Positions 1 to 7,818 of a stretch of 46,067 nucleotides of DNA are shown one piece after another; within the stretch, counting starts at the first letter, position 1; each line of letters begins with the position of its first letter. The notes under the pieces were generated by a model. The model did not search any database. It worked only from the letters and a program-made list of their open reading frames with translations, and was not told the DNA's origin. The stretch is taken from contig NZ_JABJVV010000026.1 in the NCBI RefSeq assembly GCF_013155545.1, positions 1 to 46,067 of the forward strand. Reading direction: 5' to 3'. Source of the DNA: Caenimonas soli (GTDB taxonomy: Bacteria; Pseudomonadota; Gammaproteobacteria; Burkholderiales; Burkholderiaceae_C). A program made the translations under genes and the position numbers.

Positions 1-228
1 CTCAGAGCGGATCCCAAAGCAATAGCCAATGACCAACATCCGGATCATCAGCTCGGGGTCGATCGATGGCCGGCCCGTGTGACTGTAGAAGGGCGCCAGG
101 TGGCGGCGCAGATCGCTCAAGTCCAAGAAGCGCCCTATACCCCGCAGCAAATGATCCCGCGGTACATGGTCTTCCAGATTGAACGCGTAGAACAACGGCG
201 CTTGGCTCGCGCCTTGGTTTCCCATCAT
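1..228 (-). CDS. Transposase, IS1182-like, N-terminal 76 residues (runs off window)
   Basis: Translation on the minus strand from the ATG at 228 gives an open frame of 76 codons to the window edge. It begins MMGNQGASQAPLFYAFNLED and contains the stretch SHTGRPSIDPELMIRMLVIG. That arrangement (a short N-terminal box, then a GRPSIDPELM block) is typical of DDE transposases of the IS1182/IS5 group (DUF772-type N terminus). The catalytic DDE residues would lie beyond the window. Two ATG codons in tandem (226-228, 223-225) make the start slightly ambiguous. Other open frames over the same bases lack these conserved motifs. Whether the full gene is intact cannot be judged. Confidence 0.8.
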   Translation of the reverse strand, partial: MMGNQGASQAPLFYAFNLEDHVPRDHLLRGIGRFLDLSDLRRHLAPFYSHTGRPSIDPELMIRMLVIGYCFGIRSE

Positions 229-270
229 GGCCCACTCCACCCCTCGAGTTGGTCGTGGCCTAAATCTAGA

Positions 271-300
271 AGGTCAGCAGGAGTTTTTCAACACAATAGG
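271..300. repeat. Probable terminal inverted repeat of the insertion sequence
   Basis: Upstream of the transposase start, 271-300 contains the TTGAAAAACTCC core (minus strand) that often terminates IS1182-like elements. Only one copy is in the window, so the repeat and its exact limits are inferred from its position and from the family. Confidence 0.45.
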
Positions 301-438
301 TCGAAAGCAGCCATGACCCAGGAATTTGCCTAGTTCGGATACCGCGTTCGCGACATTTTTCACGCGTGCGGATCGCGCTTGCAACTGTCGGTTGCGCTTC
401 CCGTCACACAGGCCGTACGATCGCGGCAGGAAAACATC

Positions 439-1281
439 GTGCCCGACCGCCTTATCCCTCGCTGCCGCGTGCATGCGGCGCTTCTCATCGGGTTCGCCGC
501 TGCGCACGCGCATGCGCAGACCCCCGTCTCCAACCGCGCGGTTCTGGAGCCGCTGGCGGGCGTCCAGGTAAGCTACGAACGCCTGGGCCCGGACGGCAGC
601 GCAAGCCCGCCTGGGCAGTTCGATGGGTTCCTCTCCACGCCGGCTGGCACCTTGCGCACGACGATCCATGCGGTGCCGCTCGCCAAACAGCAGTTCCAGC
701 GTGGCGACACGAGCTTCGAATGGGCGACTCGCGTGCTCGGTGGGCAGCTGCAACTGCGTGACCTCCAAGCCGGTGGGACAGCCGCGGCTTGGCGGGGGCG
801 GCTCGACGCCAGCCACACGGCCGAGACCGAGTATGAGTGGACGCCGGTCCGCAGCGGCCAAGCGCTGCGGCTAAACCAGAACTTTGGTGAAGGCCGCGTT
901 GCCACGGTACGTCTGTCCAGCTCGAGGGCGGCCGCCGGCCAAGGCTCGCGTGGAGAGTTCGAATTCGTCCAGGACACTGGCAGGTCGCGCTGGAATGCCG
1001 GAATCGACGCGGCCGAACAAGGCTATGTTGCGACTGCCGGTGGTCCGGAGTCTGGCGTCGCCGGGCTCCTGGGCGCGCAATGGCTGCTCTTGCCGCACAC
1101 GCGGTTGGAGGCCCGCTATAAGCGGAAGCTTCGAAGCGATGCGGAGAAGCCCCCGTCTTCGGTGTTGCTCGCCACGCGGTTCGACCTGCCGCACCGCCTC
1201 AGCCTGGTGACGAGCGTGGAGACGGACGCGAACGACCACAAGGCCTCGTTAACGCTCGCCGTGCCGCTGGAAATTCGCTGA
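439..1281 (+). CDS. Hypothetical exported protein, possible beta-rich outer-membrane protein
   Basis: I chose the GTG at 439 because it is preceded at 427-432 by AGGAAA and because it places a signal peptide at the N terminus. The signal has basic residues, then a hydrophobic run (AALLIGFAAAHAHA), with probable cleavage before QTPVSN. The 280-residue product has a mature region of alternating polar and hydrophobic strands. It is rich in Gly, Arg and Thr and has many short beta-like segments such as GGQLQLRDLQAG and LSLVTSVETDAND, suggesting a beta-barrel or beta-sandwich in the outer membrane or periplasm. I recognise no family. A longer frame from 379 exists, but its extra residues would disrupt the signal peptide. 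The insertion sequence ends about 140 bp upstream, so expression may be altered or lost. Confidence 0.6.
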   Translation: MPDRLIPRCRVHAALLIGFAAAHAHAQTPVSNRAVLEPLAGVQVSYERLGPDGSASPPGQFDGFLSTPAGTLRTTIHAVPLAKQQFQRGDTSFEWATRVLGGQLQLRDLQAGGTAAAWRGRLDASHTAETEYEWTPVRSGQALRLNQNFGEGRVATVRLSSSRAAAGQGSRGEFEFVQDTGRSRWNAGIDAAEQGYVATAGGPESGVAGLLGAQWLLLPHTRLEARYKRKLRSDAEKPPSSVLLATRFDLPHRLSLVTSVETDANDHKASLTLAVPLEIR

Positions 1282-1734
1282 GCTTCCGTGAACCAGCGGG
1301 GGTGCACCGGACTTCTTTTGACGATGTGAGCAAGGTTATGTCTGCGTCGGTCCACTCAGGGAACCGCACCGCAAACGACGTCTGCTTCTTTCGGGGCCAA
1401 GTACGGACATGCCCAAGCCATTCGCATCATCGGCTCGGAGTTCCGCAGGCGGCGGCCAACTTGACTGCTCCTCTGTGGACTCACTATGCTGGGTGCCTGC
1501 GAGGGGGATGATGAAGCTCAAAGCACGCTTACTGCCTTGGCGGCGTGGCGCCAGTTCCATTCGTCGCCCTTTTTCGAACCGGGCCACTAAGCAGGGCAAC
1601 GTGCCGCCACCGTGCTAGGCGATCGGCCTAGTGTCACGCCGGCGCTGCCGAGCTCGCATTGACCCAGGCGGCGCACTTGAAGCGCTGGGAGTCGCCGATC
1701 AAGAGCTCGGGCGACAAGACCGAGTAGTCCGGCT
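1282..1734. other. Intergenic stretch without a clear gene
   Basis: These 453 bases hold only short open frames with unconvincing composition. The one exception is a 34-codon frame on the minus strand at the right end, described separately. The stretch may be eroded coding sequence near the insertion element. I see no RNA gene, strong terminator or repeat. Confidence 0.5.
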
Positions 1735-1738
1735 TCAC
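1634..1738 (-). other. Possible 34-codon ORF overlapping the IclR stop
   Basis: On the minus strand a GTG overlaps the iclR-type stop codon (GTGA) and opens a 34-codon frame that includes VLSPELLIGDSQRFKCAAWV and ends in ASSAAPA. The composition looks protein-like, and the overlap is the kind used for translational coupling. It could instead be the surviving C-terminal end of a degraded gene. No function can be given. Confidence 0.25.
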
Positions 1739-2463
1739 GCCTTGCCGCTCAGCCGCCGGGCGGCTTCCAGCACCGGCTTCACGTAGCGCTCGTCATAGCG
1801 GTGGCTGGGCATGGTGAGCGTGACGGCGGCCGCGATGGCGCCGTCCGCGTGGAACACCGGCGCGGAAATTCCGGCGACCTCGGCCAGCCGGTCGCCGGTG
1901 GCAGCGTAGTAGCCGCGCTCGCGGACTCCGGCCAACAGCTTGCGCTCCCGCGGCGGGGCGGCTTTGGCTAGCGCGGGATCGAACGCGGTTAATACCCGTC
2001 CCCCGGTTCCCCGGTCCAGCGGCAATACATCGCCGGCCTTGATGTGATCGCGGATGGGGTGGGGCGAGTCGACGCGGTACAGGCACAGCCGCGCATCGGC
2101 CTGGCGCACGTGATAGGCAGCGCTTTCGCCGGTGCTCTCCACCAGGGCGCGCAGTTCCGGCAGCACCAGGCTATCGAGCGAGAACGATGCCGCGTAGATC
2201 GCGTGCAGTCTCGCCACCTCGTTGCCCAGGGCGTAGCGGCCGTCGTCCCGGCGCAGAATCAATCCCGCATGTTCCAGCGAAGCCAGCAGCCGCAACACCG
2301 TGCTCTTGTAGAGGCGGGTGCGCTCGGCCAGCTCGGCCAGCGCCAGGGCGGTGTCGCCGCCGCGAAAGGCGCCCAATAGCGAGAGCGCGCGGTCCACCGC
2401 GGCGGCCCCGCCGGGCGCGGCGTCGGCGTCGGCGATGGATTCGGTCTGGGCTTTGCGGGGCAT
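1735..2463 (-). CDS. IclR-family transcriptional regulator
   Basis: This 242-residue protein has the IclR layout. An N-terminal winged helix-turn-helix spans about residues 20-85 (ALALAELAERTRLYKSTVLR is the HTH core, followed by a wing ending YALGNEV). An effector-binding domain follows at about 95-240, with the pattern VAGISAPVFHADGAIAAAVT that resembles the IclR C-terminal signature. IclR proteins bind small organic acids and usually repress or activate a divergent catabolic operon. Here it diverges from the lyase/CoA-transferase pair at 2554-4687, and the 90 bp between them holds several TTC/GAA palindromes. It probably controls that pair and itself. The effector is unknown. Confidence 0.9.
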   Translation of the reverse strand: MPRKAQTESIADADAAPGGAAAVDRALSLLGAFRGGDTALALAELAERTRLYKSTVLRLLASLEHAGLILRRDDGRYALGNEVARLHAIYAASFSLDSLVLPELRALVESTGESAAYHVRQADARLCLYRVDSPHPIRDHIKAGDVLPLDRGTGGRVLTAFDPALAKAAPPRERKLLAGVRERGYYAATGDRLAEVAGISAPVFHADGAIAAAVTLTMPSHRYDERYVKPVLEAARRLSGKA

Positions 2464-2494
2464 GGGTTGACATCCGGGCGCGCCTGCGCCATCA

Positions 2495-2529
2495 TTTCAT
2501 TAGAAAGAACACTGTTCTATCTTATAGAA
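2495..2529. promoter_or_regulatory. Palindrome cluster, probable IclR operator
   Basis: The gap between the IclR gene and the lyase holds three overlapping palindromes with TTC/GAA half-sites. They are TTTC-ATTA-GAAA (2495-2506), AGAACA-C-TGTTCT (2506-2518, perfect) and TTCTAT-CTT-ATAGAA (2515-2529, perfect). IclR-family operators are typically short A/T-rich palindromes placed like this in divergent gaps. The lyase start is at 2554. That these are IclR sites is inference from position and symmetry. Confidence 0.6.
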
Positions 2530-2553
2530 TTAACGGAAGGCGTCAAGAAGTTC

Positions 2554-3495
2554 ATGCGAGACACGACGACACCCCAGGTGCTGATTAGCGAAGTGGGCCC
2601 GCGCGATGGCCTGCAGTCCGTCAAAGCGACCATGCCGACGCAGCGCAAGTTCGCATGGATAGACGCGCTGCACGCGGCGGGCCTGCGCGAGATCGAGGTC
2701 GCCTCTTTCGTGCCGGCAACACTGCTACCCCAGATGGCCGACGCATCGGAAGTGGTGCAGCATGCGCTGTCGCTGCCGGGGCTGACGGTGATGGCGCTGG
2801 TGCCCAACGTGCGCGGCGCGCAAGCCGCGCTGGCGGCGGGCGCGCATAAGCTCACCATTCCGGTGTCGGCCAGCGCCGCCCATTCGATGGCCAACGTGCG
2901 CAAGACACGCGAGCAGATGATCGACGAGCTGCGCGCCATCGTGGCCTTGCGCGACGAACGTGCGCCCGGGGTCAAGGTCGAGGCCGGCATTTCCACGGCC
3001 TTCGGCTGCACGCTGCAAGGTGAGGTTCCCGAAGACGAGGTGGTCTGGCTGGCCGCCCAATGCGCCGCGGCCGGCGTCGATGACGTAGGCCTGTCCGACA
3101 CCACCGGCTATGCGAACCCCGCCCAGGTGCGGCGGCTGTTCCGCCGCGTGCGGGCGGAGATCGGCGACAAGACCGGCGCCGCCCACATGCACAACACCCG
3201 CGGCCTGGGCCTGGCCAATTGCCTGGCCGCTTACGACGAGGGCGTGCGCACCTTCGACTCATCGCTCGGTGGCCTGGGCGGCTGCCCTTACGCGCCGGGC
3301 GCCTCGGGCAATGTCGTTACCGAAGACCTGGTGTTCATGTTCGAGGCCATGGGCGTGTCCACCGGCGTCGATCTGAACCGGTTGATGGCGGCGCGCGAAG
3401 CCTTGAAGGCCGGCCTGCCGGGCGAGCCGATCTACGGCATGACGCCCGAGGCCGGCCTGCCCAAGGGTTTCGTGCAGGAGGCGATTCATGGCTGA
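2554..3495 (+). CDS. Hydroxymethylglutaryl-CoA lyase family protein
   Basis: This HMGL-type TIM-barrel lyase (313 residues from the ATG at 2554) would cleave 3-hydroxy-3-methylglutaryl-CoA, or a related 3-hydroxyacyl-CoA, to acetyl-CoA and a keto acid. The metal- and substrate-binding motif EVGPRDGLQ is near residue 13, and histidines in AAHMHNTRGLG lie near residue 210. The family's catalytic-cysteine signature appears as GGLGGCPYAPGASGNV at about 246-261. Frames extending upstream to 2467 are open but cross the operator palindromes, so the internal ATG is preferred. The gene overlaps the following CoA-transferase by 8 bases (ATGGCTGA), so the two are translationally coupled. Related enzymes act on citramalyl-CoA-like substrates, so the exact substrate is open. 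Confidence 0.88.
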   Translation: MRDTTTPQVLISEVGPRDGLQSVKATMPTQRKFAWIDALHAAGLREIEVASFVPATLLPQMADASEVVQHALSLPGLTVMALVPNVRGAQAALAAGAHKLTIPVSASAAHSMANVRKTREQMIDELRAIVALRDERAPGVKVEAGISTAFGCTLQGEVPEDEVVWLAAQCAAAGVDDVGLSDTTGYANPAQVRRLFRRVRAEIGDKTGAAHMHNTRGLGLANCLAAYDEGVRTFDSSLGGLGGCPYAPGASGNVVTEDLVFMFEAMGVSTGVDLNRLMAAREALKAGLPGEPIYGMTPEAGLPKGFVQEAIHG

Positions 3496-4687
3496 TCAAT
3501 CCACCGAAAACAACTTGCCGCTGTCGGGCATCCGAGTGGTCGAGTTCACCCACATGGTGATGGGGCCGACCTGCGGCATGGTGCTGGCCGACTTGGGCGC
3601 CGAAGTGATCAAGGTCGAGCCGATGGGCGGCGACAACACGCGCAAGCTGCTGGGGTCCGGCGCTGGATTCTTTCCGCTGTTCAACCGCAACAAGAAGAGC
3701 ATCGCGCTCGACCTGCAGCAGCCGCAGGGCCGTGAAGTCGCGCTGCGCCTGGTCGCCACCGCCGACGTGGTGAGCGAGAACTTCAAGCCGGGCACCATGA
3801 AGAAACTGGGCCTGGACAACGCCAGCCTGTGCAAGCTCAACGAGCGCCTCATCTACGTCAGCCACAAGGGCTTCCTGCCCGGGCCCTATGACCATCGCAC
3901 GGCGCTGGACGAGGTGGTGCAGATGATGGGCGGGCTGGCGTACATGACCGGCCGGCCCGGCGATCCACTGCGCGCCGGCACCAGCGTCAACGACATCATG
4001 GGCGGCATGTTCGGCGCGATCGGCGCCATGGCGGCGCTGATGCAGCGGGCTCACACCGGCCGCGGCCAGGAGGTGCAGAGCGCCCTGTTCGAGAACAACG
4101 TGTTCCTGGTGGCCCAGCACATGATGCAGTTCGCGGTGACGGGCAAGCCGGCCGCGCCCATGCCCGGCCGCATCTCGGCCTGGGCCGTGTACGACGTCTT
4201 CACGGTGAAGGACGGCGAACAGATATTCCTGGCGGCCGTGAGCGACACGCAATGGAAGCTGTTCTGCGAGGCCTTTGGCTTCGCCGATCTCTATGCCGAC
4301 CCGCGCCTGAAGACCAACAACGACCGGGTGCAGGCGCGCGACTGGATGATGCCCATCCTGCGCTCGCGGCTGGCCGATCGGAGCGCAGCGGATCTGAGCG
4401 CGGTGTTCGAGAAAAACGGCCTGCCGTTCGCGCCCATCACCCCGCCCGAAGACCTGTTCGACGATCCGCACCTGCGCGAAACCGGCGGCCTGGCTCCCCT
4501 GACCCTGCCCGACGGGCGCGCCACGCAGGTCCCGCTGTTGCCCCTGACGCTGGGCGGCGAGCGTCCCGGCGTACGCCTGCAGCCGCCCAAGCTGGGAGAA
4601 CACGGCGGCGAACTGCTCGCCGAGCTGGGGTATGACCCAGCGCAGATCGAGGCGCTTCGCAGCGCCAAAGTCACGGTTACAAGCTAA
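3488..4687 (+). CDS. Class III CoA-transferase (CaiB/BaiF family)
   Basis: This 399-residue protein belongs to the formyl-CoA transferase/CaiB/BaiF family, which moves CoA between carboxylic acids through enzyme-bound anhydrides. The N-terminal Rossmann-like part carries LSGIRVVEFTHMVMGPTCGM and DLGAEVIKVEPMGGD (about residues 11-50). A typical RNKKSIALDLQQPQG follows at about 74. The catalytic aspartate would be the one in the family block around residues 160-175 (TSVNDIMGGMFGAIGA). Length matches the family. It is translationally coupled to the HMGL-type lyase. The simplest reading is that the transferase activates a branched dicarboxylic acid, such as 3-hydroxy-3-methylglutarate, and the lyase then splits it. 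That pathway is inference. Confidence 0.9.
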   Translation: MADQSTENNLPLSGIRVVEFTHMVMGPTCGMVLADLGAEVIKVEPMGGDNTRKLLGSGAGFFPLFNRNKKSIALDLQQPQGREVALRLVATADVVSENFKPGTMKKLGLDNASLCKLNERLIYVSHKGFLPGPYDHRTALDEVVQMMGGLAYMTGRPGDPLRAGTSVNDIMGGMFGAIGAMAALMQRAHTGRGQEVQSALFENNVFLVAQHMMQFAVTGKPAAPMPGRISAWAVYDVFTVKDGEQIFLAAVSDTQWKLFCEAFGFADLYADPRLKTNNDRVQARDWMMPILRSRLADRSAADLSAVFEKNGLPFAPITPPEDLFDDPHLRETGGLAPLTLPDGRATQVPLLPLTLGGERPGVRLQPPKLGEHGGELLAELGYDPAQIEALRSAKVTVTS

Positions 4688-4725
4688 TCGCCTGACGTTA
4701 CTCGTCCATTCGAGACTTTGATGCG

Positions 4726-4740
4726 CATAATCTGCGCGTG
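4726..4740 (+). promoter_or_regulatory. -10-like CATAAT six bases before a GTG start
   Basis: CATAAT (4726-4731) ends six bases before the GTG at 4738, and no Shine-Dalgarno lies between. Transcription would start at or next to the start codon, giving a leaderless mRNA. The -10 is flanked by GCGCA and TGCGC arms (4723-4727 and 4733-4737), a possible autoregulatory site. A convincing -35 was not seen. Confidence 0.4.
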
Positions 4741-5655
4741 GACAAACTCAAGCAGCTTGAATCCTTCGCCTCGGTGGCGACCCGTGGCAGTCTCACCGCC
4801 GCCGCCAAAGCCGAAGGGGTCGCGCCCGCCATCATGGGCCGCCGCCTCGACGCGCTGGAGGAGCGCCTGGGGGTGAAGCTCCTGGTGCGCACTACGCGCC
4901 GCATCACGCTGACGCACGAGGGCAGCGCCTTTTTGGAAGATTGCCAGCGCCTGTTGTCCGACATCGCCAACGCCGAGGCCAGCGTCAGCGCGGGCGGCGT
5001 CAAGGCCAGCGGGCATCTGCGGATCACCGCGCCGGCCGGGTTCGGGCGGCGCCATGTGGCGCCGCTGGTGCCCAAGTTCCGCGAGCTGCATGCCGACGTG
5101 ACGATCTCATTGAACCTGAGCGATCGCGTGGTCGACCTGGCGGGCGAGGGCTACGACTGCGCCGTGCGTGTGGGCGACCTGCCCGACTCATCGCTGGTGA
5201 GCGTGCGGCTGGCCGACAACCGGCGGCTGTGCGTGGCCACGCCGCAATACCTGAAACAGCACGGCACGCCCCAGCATCCCAACGAGCTGTCCAAGTTCGA
5301 CTGCCTCACGCTGTCCAGCGACGCCTCGCAGACCCGCGGCTGGGCCTTTCGCATCCCCAAGCCGGAGGGCGGCGAGGTGGTTCATCTCAAGCCGGGCGGT
5401 CCGCTCGATTGCTCCGACGGCCAGGTGCTGCACGACTGGTGCCTGGCCGGCTACGGCATCGCCTGGCGCAGCACCTGGGAAGTGGAAAGCGAAATCGCCG
5501 CCGGCCGGCTGACCGAAGTGCTGGCCGAATTCGCCGCGCCCCCCAACGGCATCTACGCCGTGTTCCCCCAGCGCAAGCACCTGCCGTTGCGGGTGCGGCT
5601 TTGGATAGACTTCCTCAAGCACAACTACAGCCAGCCCGAGTTCTGGAAAACCTGA
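4738..5655 (+). CDS. LysR-family transcriptional regulator
   Basis: This 305-residue LTTR starts at GTG 4738. Its N-terminal winged HTH (about residues 1-60) includes LESFASVATRGSLTAAAKAE and the linker helix RTTRRITLTHEGSAFLEDCQ. The co-inducer domain (about 90-300) contains DLAGEGYDCAVRVGDLPDSS, typical of the CrgA/YafC-type LTTR subgroup. It lies 50 bp after the CoA-transferase on the same strand and has no Shine-Dalgarno. Its stop overlaps the next gene by one base (TGATG), so the downstream membrane protein is likely co-expressed. Its target is not evident. Confidence 0.92.
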   Translation: MDKLKQLESFASVATRGSLTAAAKAEGVAPAIMGRRLDALEERLGVKLLVRTTRRITLTHEGSAFLEDCQRLLSDIANAEASVSAGGVKASGHLRITAPAGFGRRHVAPLVPKFRELHADVTISLNLSDRVVDLAGEGYDCAVRVGDLPDSSLVSVRLADNRRLCVATPQYLKQHGTPQHPNELSKFDCLTLSSDASQTRGWAFRIPKPEGGEVVHLKPGGPLDCSDGQVLHDWCLAGYGIAWRSTWEVESEIAAGRLTEVLAEFAAPPNGIYAVFPQRKHLPLRVRLWIDFLKHNYSQPEFWKT

Positions 5656-6110
5656 TGACGCTCGAAGCCCTGCTTGCCTATGCGCACCTGCTGGCCATCC
5701 TGACGATGGTCGTGTTCATCTCCAGCGAGGCGGCGCTGTGCCGGCCCGAATGGATCAACGCCAAGGCCGTCGAGCGGCTGGGCAAGATCGACATGGTGTA
5801 CGGCATCGCGGCCGGCGCCGTGCTGCTCACGGGGATCGCCCGTACCTGGTGGGGCATCAAGGGAACGCCCTGGTACTGGAGCAACGGCCTGCTGCACCTC
5901 AAGCTCGCGCTGTTCGTGGCGGTGGGGCTGATCTCGATCAAGCCGACGCTGATGTTCAGGCGCTGGGGCAAGCAGCTGGCGGCCGGCGGCGGCATGCCTG
6001 AGGAAGCCCAGATCCGGCTGGCGCGCAAGTGGGTCATGGTGCAGGCGCACCTGATCGCGGTGATCCCGCTGGCAGCGGTTTTTCTGGCGCGCGGCTATGG
6101 AACGCGCTGA
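5655..6110 (+). CDS. DUF2214-type small integral membrane protein
   Basis: The 151-residue product starts at the ATG that overlaps the LysR stop. It has about four hydrophobic segments, near residues 5-24, 49-70, 80-98 and 128-148. Examples are LLAYAHLLAILTMVVFISS and HLKLALFVAVGLISIKP. The conserved pattern AYAHLLA at the start and KWVMVQAHLIAVIPLAAVFLAR at the end resembles the DUF2214 family of predicted membrane proteins, whose function is unknown. It is probably co-transcribed with the upstream regulator. Confidence 0.75.
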   Translation: MTLEALLAYAHLLAILTMVVFISSEAALCRPEWINAKAVERLGKIDMVYGIAAGAVLLTGIARTWWGIKGTPWYWSNGLLHLKLALFVAVGLISIKPTLMFRRWGKQLAAGGGMPEEAQIRLARKWVMVQAHLIAVIPLAAVFLARGYGTR

Positions 6111-6114
6111 ACCT

Positions 6115-6129
6115 TAAAATTCGTCAATG
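6115..6129 (+). promoter_or_regulatory. -10-like TAAAAT six bases before the argS ATG
   Basis: TAAAAT (6115-6120) is followed by TCGTCA and then the argS ATG at 6127. No Shine-Dalgarno is visible, so a leaderless argS transcript is possible. No strong -35 was recognised. Confidence 0.4.
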
Positions 6130-7800
6130 CTCCTCGTCAAACAAGAATTGCTCGGCAGCCTGGCTGCCGAGCTGGAAAAGCTTTTCCCCGGCTCGGGCGA
6201 TAAGGCGGTGTTCGAATCGCCCAAGGTGGCGGCCCACGGCGATTTCGCTTGCACCGCCGCCATGCAGTTGGCCAAACCCCTCAAGCAGAACCCCCGCCAG
6301 CTGGCTGAAAGCCTGCGCTCGGCCCTGCTGGCGGTGCCGTCCTTCGCGCGCTGGGTCGAGGCGATCGACATCGCCGGCCCCGGCTTCCTGAACATCAAGC
6401 TCAAGCCCGAAGCCAAGCAGCAGATCGTGAAGGAAGTGCTGGCCGCGGGCGCCGCTTTCGGCCGCCAGCCCGCGGCCGGCAAACGAGTGATGGTGGAATT
6501 CGTCTCGGCCAATCCCACGGGGCCGCTGCACGTGGGCCATGGCCGCCAGGCCGCGTTGGGCGATGCCATCTGCAACTTGTACGCCACCCAGGGCTGGGAT
6601 GTGTACCGCGAGTTCTATTACAACGACGCGGGCGTGCAGATCGCCACGCTCGCCACCTCCACCCAGCTGCGCGCCAAGGGCTTCAAGCCGGGCGACCCCG
6701 AGTGGCCGGAAGCCGCCTACAACGGCGAATACATCGCCGAGATCGCCCAGGACTTCCTGGCCAAGAAGACCGTCAAGGCCGACGACCGCGAGTTCACCGC
6801 CAGCGGCGACGTGAACGACCTGGATTCCATCCGCCAGTTCGCCGTGGCCTACCTGCGCCACGAGCAGGACCTGGACCTGAAGGCCTTCGAGGTCCAGTTC
6901 GACCACTACTACCTCGAGTCCAGCCTCTACACCAGCGGCAAGGTCGCTGAGACCGTGCAGCGGCTGCAGCAGGCGGGCAAGACCTACGAGCAGGACGGCG
7001 CGCTGTGGCTCAAGTCCACCGACTACGGGGACGACAAGGACCGCGTGATGCGCAAGTCCGACGGCAGCTACACCTACTTCGTGCCCGATGTGGCCTATCA
7101 CATCAGCAAGTGGGAACGCGGCTTCGCCAAGGCCGTGAACATCCAGGGCACCGATCACCACGGCACCATCGCGCGGGTGCGCGCCGGCCTGCAGGCCGCG
7201 GACGTGGGGATTCCGCTGGGCTATCCCGACTACGTGCTGCACACCATGGTGCGGGTCGTGCGCGGCGGCGAGGAAGTGAAAATTTCCAAGCGCGCCGGCA
7301 GCTACGTCACCTTGCGCGACCTCATCGAGTGGACCAGCAAGGACGCGGTGCGCTTCTTCCTGCTGTCTCGCAAGCCCGACACCGAATACACCTTCGATGT
7401 CGACCTGGCGGTGGCCCAGAACAACGACAACCCGGTGTACTACGTGCAATACGCCCATGCCCGCATCAGCTCGGTGCTGGCGGCCTGGGGCGGCGATGCG
7501 GCCACATTGAATGACGCGGACCTGTCGGCCCTGGGCAGCCCTCAGGCGTTATCACTCATGTTGCAGCTGGCCAAGTACCCGCAGATGCTGCAGGGCGCGG
7601 CAACGGATTTCGCGCCGCACGACGTCACCTTTTATCTGCGCGAACTGGCTGCCACCTACCATAGTTACTATGATGCCGAGCGAATCCTGGTGGACGACGA
7701 GGCCCTGCGCAATGCCCGGCTGGCGCTGGTCGCCGCCACGGCCCAGGTGTTGCACAATGGTTTGGCGGTGCTGGGCGTCAGCGCCCCCCGGAAGATGTAA
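6127..7800 (+). CDS. argS: Arginyl-tRNA synthetase
   Basis: This class I aminoacyl-tRNA synthetase charges tRNA-Arg in the cytoplasm. The 557-residue length fits the bacterial family. Visible landmarks are the N-terminal ArgRS-specific domain (about residues 1-90), FVSANPTGPLHVGHGRQAAL with the HIGH-type motif at about 135-138, and KISKRAG as the KMSKS-type loop at about 385. A C-terminal all-helical anticodon-binding domain contains YVQYAHARISSVL. The start at 6127 gives a family-like N terminus but has no Shine-Dalgarno; a -10-like hexamer sits six bases upstream. The SPOR-domain gene follows after 18 bases. Confidence 0.97.
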   Translation: MLLVKQELLGSLAAELEKLFPGSGDKAVFESPKVAAHGDFACTAAMQLAKPLKQNPRQLAESLRSALLAVPSFARWVEAIDIAGPGFLNIKLKPEAKQQIVKEVLAAGAAFGRQPAAGKRVMVEFVSANPTGPLHVGHGRQAALGDAICNLYATQGWDVYREFYYNDAGVQIATLATSTQLRAKGFKPGDPEWPEAAYNGEYIAEIAQDFLAKKTVKADDREFTASGDVNDLDSIRQFAVAYLRHEQDLDLKAFEVQFDHYYLESSLYTSGKVAETVQRLQQAGKTYEQDGALWLKSTDYGDDKDRVMRKSDGSYTYFVPDVAYHISKWERGFAKAVNIQGTDHHGTIARVRAGLQAADVGIPLGYPDYVLHTMVRVVRGGEEVKISKRAGSYVTLRDLIEWTSKDAVRFFLLSRKPDTEYTFDVDLAVAQNNDNPVYYVQYAHARISSVLAAWGGDAATLNDADLSALGSPQALSLMLQLAKYPQMLQGAATDFAPHDVTFYLRELAATYHSYYDAERILVDDEALRNARLALVAATAQVLHNGLAVLGVSAPRKM

Positions 7801-7818
7801 GCGGCAGGAAATCAAGCA

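Larger units (their letters stand above)
1..300 (-). mobile_element. Insertion sequence, IS1182-like, left part only
   Basis: The first 300 bases look like one end of an insertion sequence whose remainder lies outside the window. The transposase gene reads leftward off the edge from 228. About 40-70 bases upstream of its start is the sequence gagtttttcaacacaatagg (281-300). Read on the minus strand this gives a TTGAAAAACTCC core, which I associate with ends of IS1182/IS5-like elements. The exact outer boundary near 298-300 is an estimate, because neither the other end nor a target duplication can be seen. The element sits just upstream of the exported-protein gene at 439 and may have replaced its original promoter region. 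Confidence 0.7.

Noticed and set aside
1302..1618. Short overlapping frames after the exported protein gene
   Set aside because: They lack ribosome sites, domains and consistent composition; I regard the stretch as non-coding.
3335..4603. 422-codon open frame antisense to the lyase/CoA-transferase genes
   Set aside because: It has a His/Gln/Arg-rich composition typical of a shadow frame opposite high-GC genes, with no domain.
6124..7458. 444-codon frame antisense to argS
   Set aside because: It has a Val/Gly/His-rich shadow composition and no motifs.
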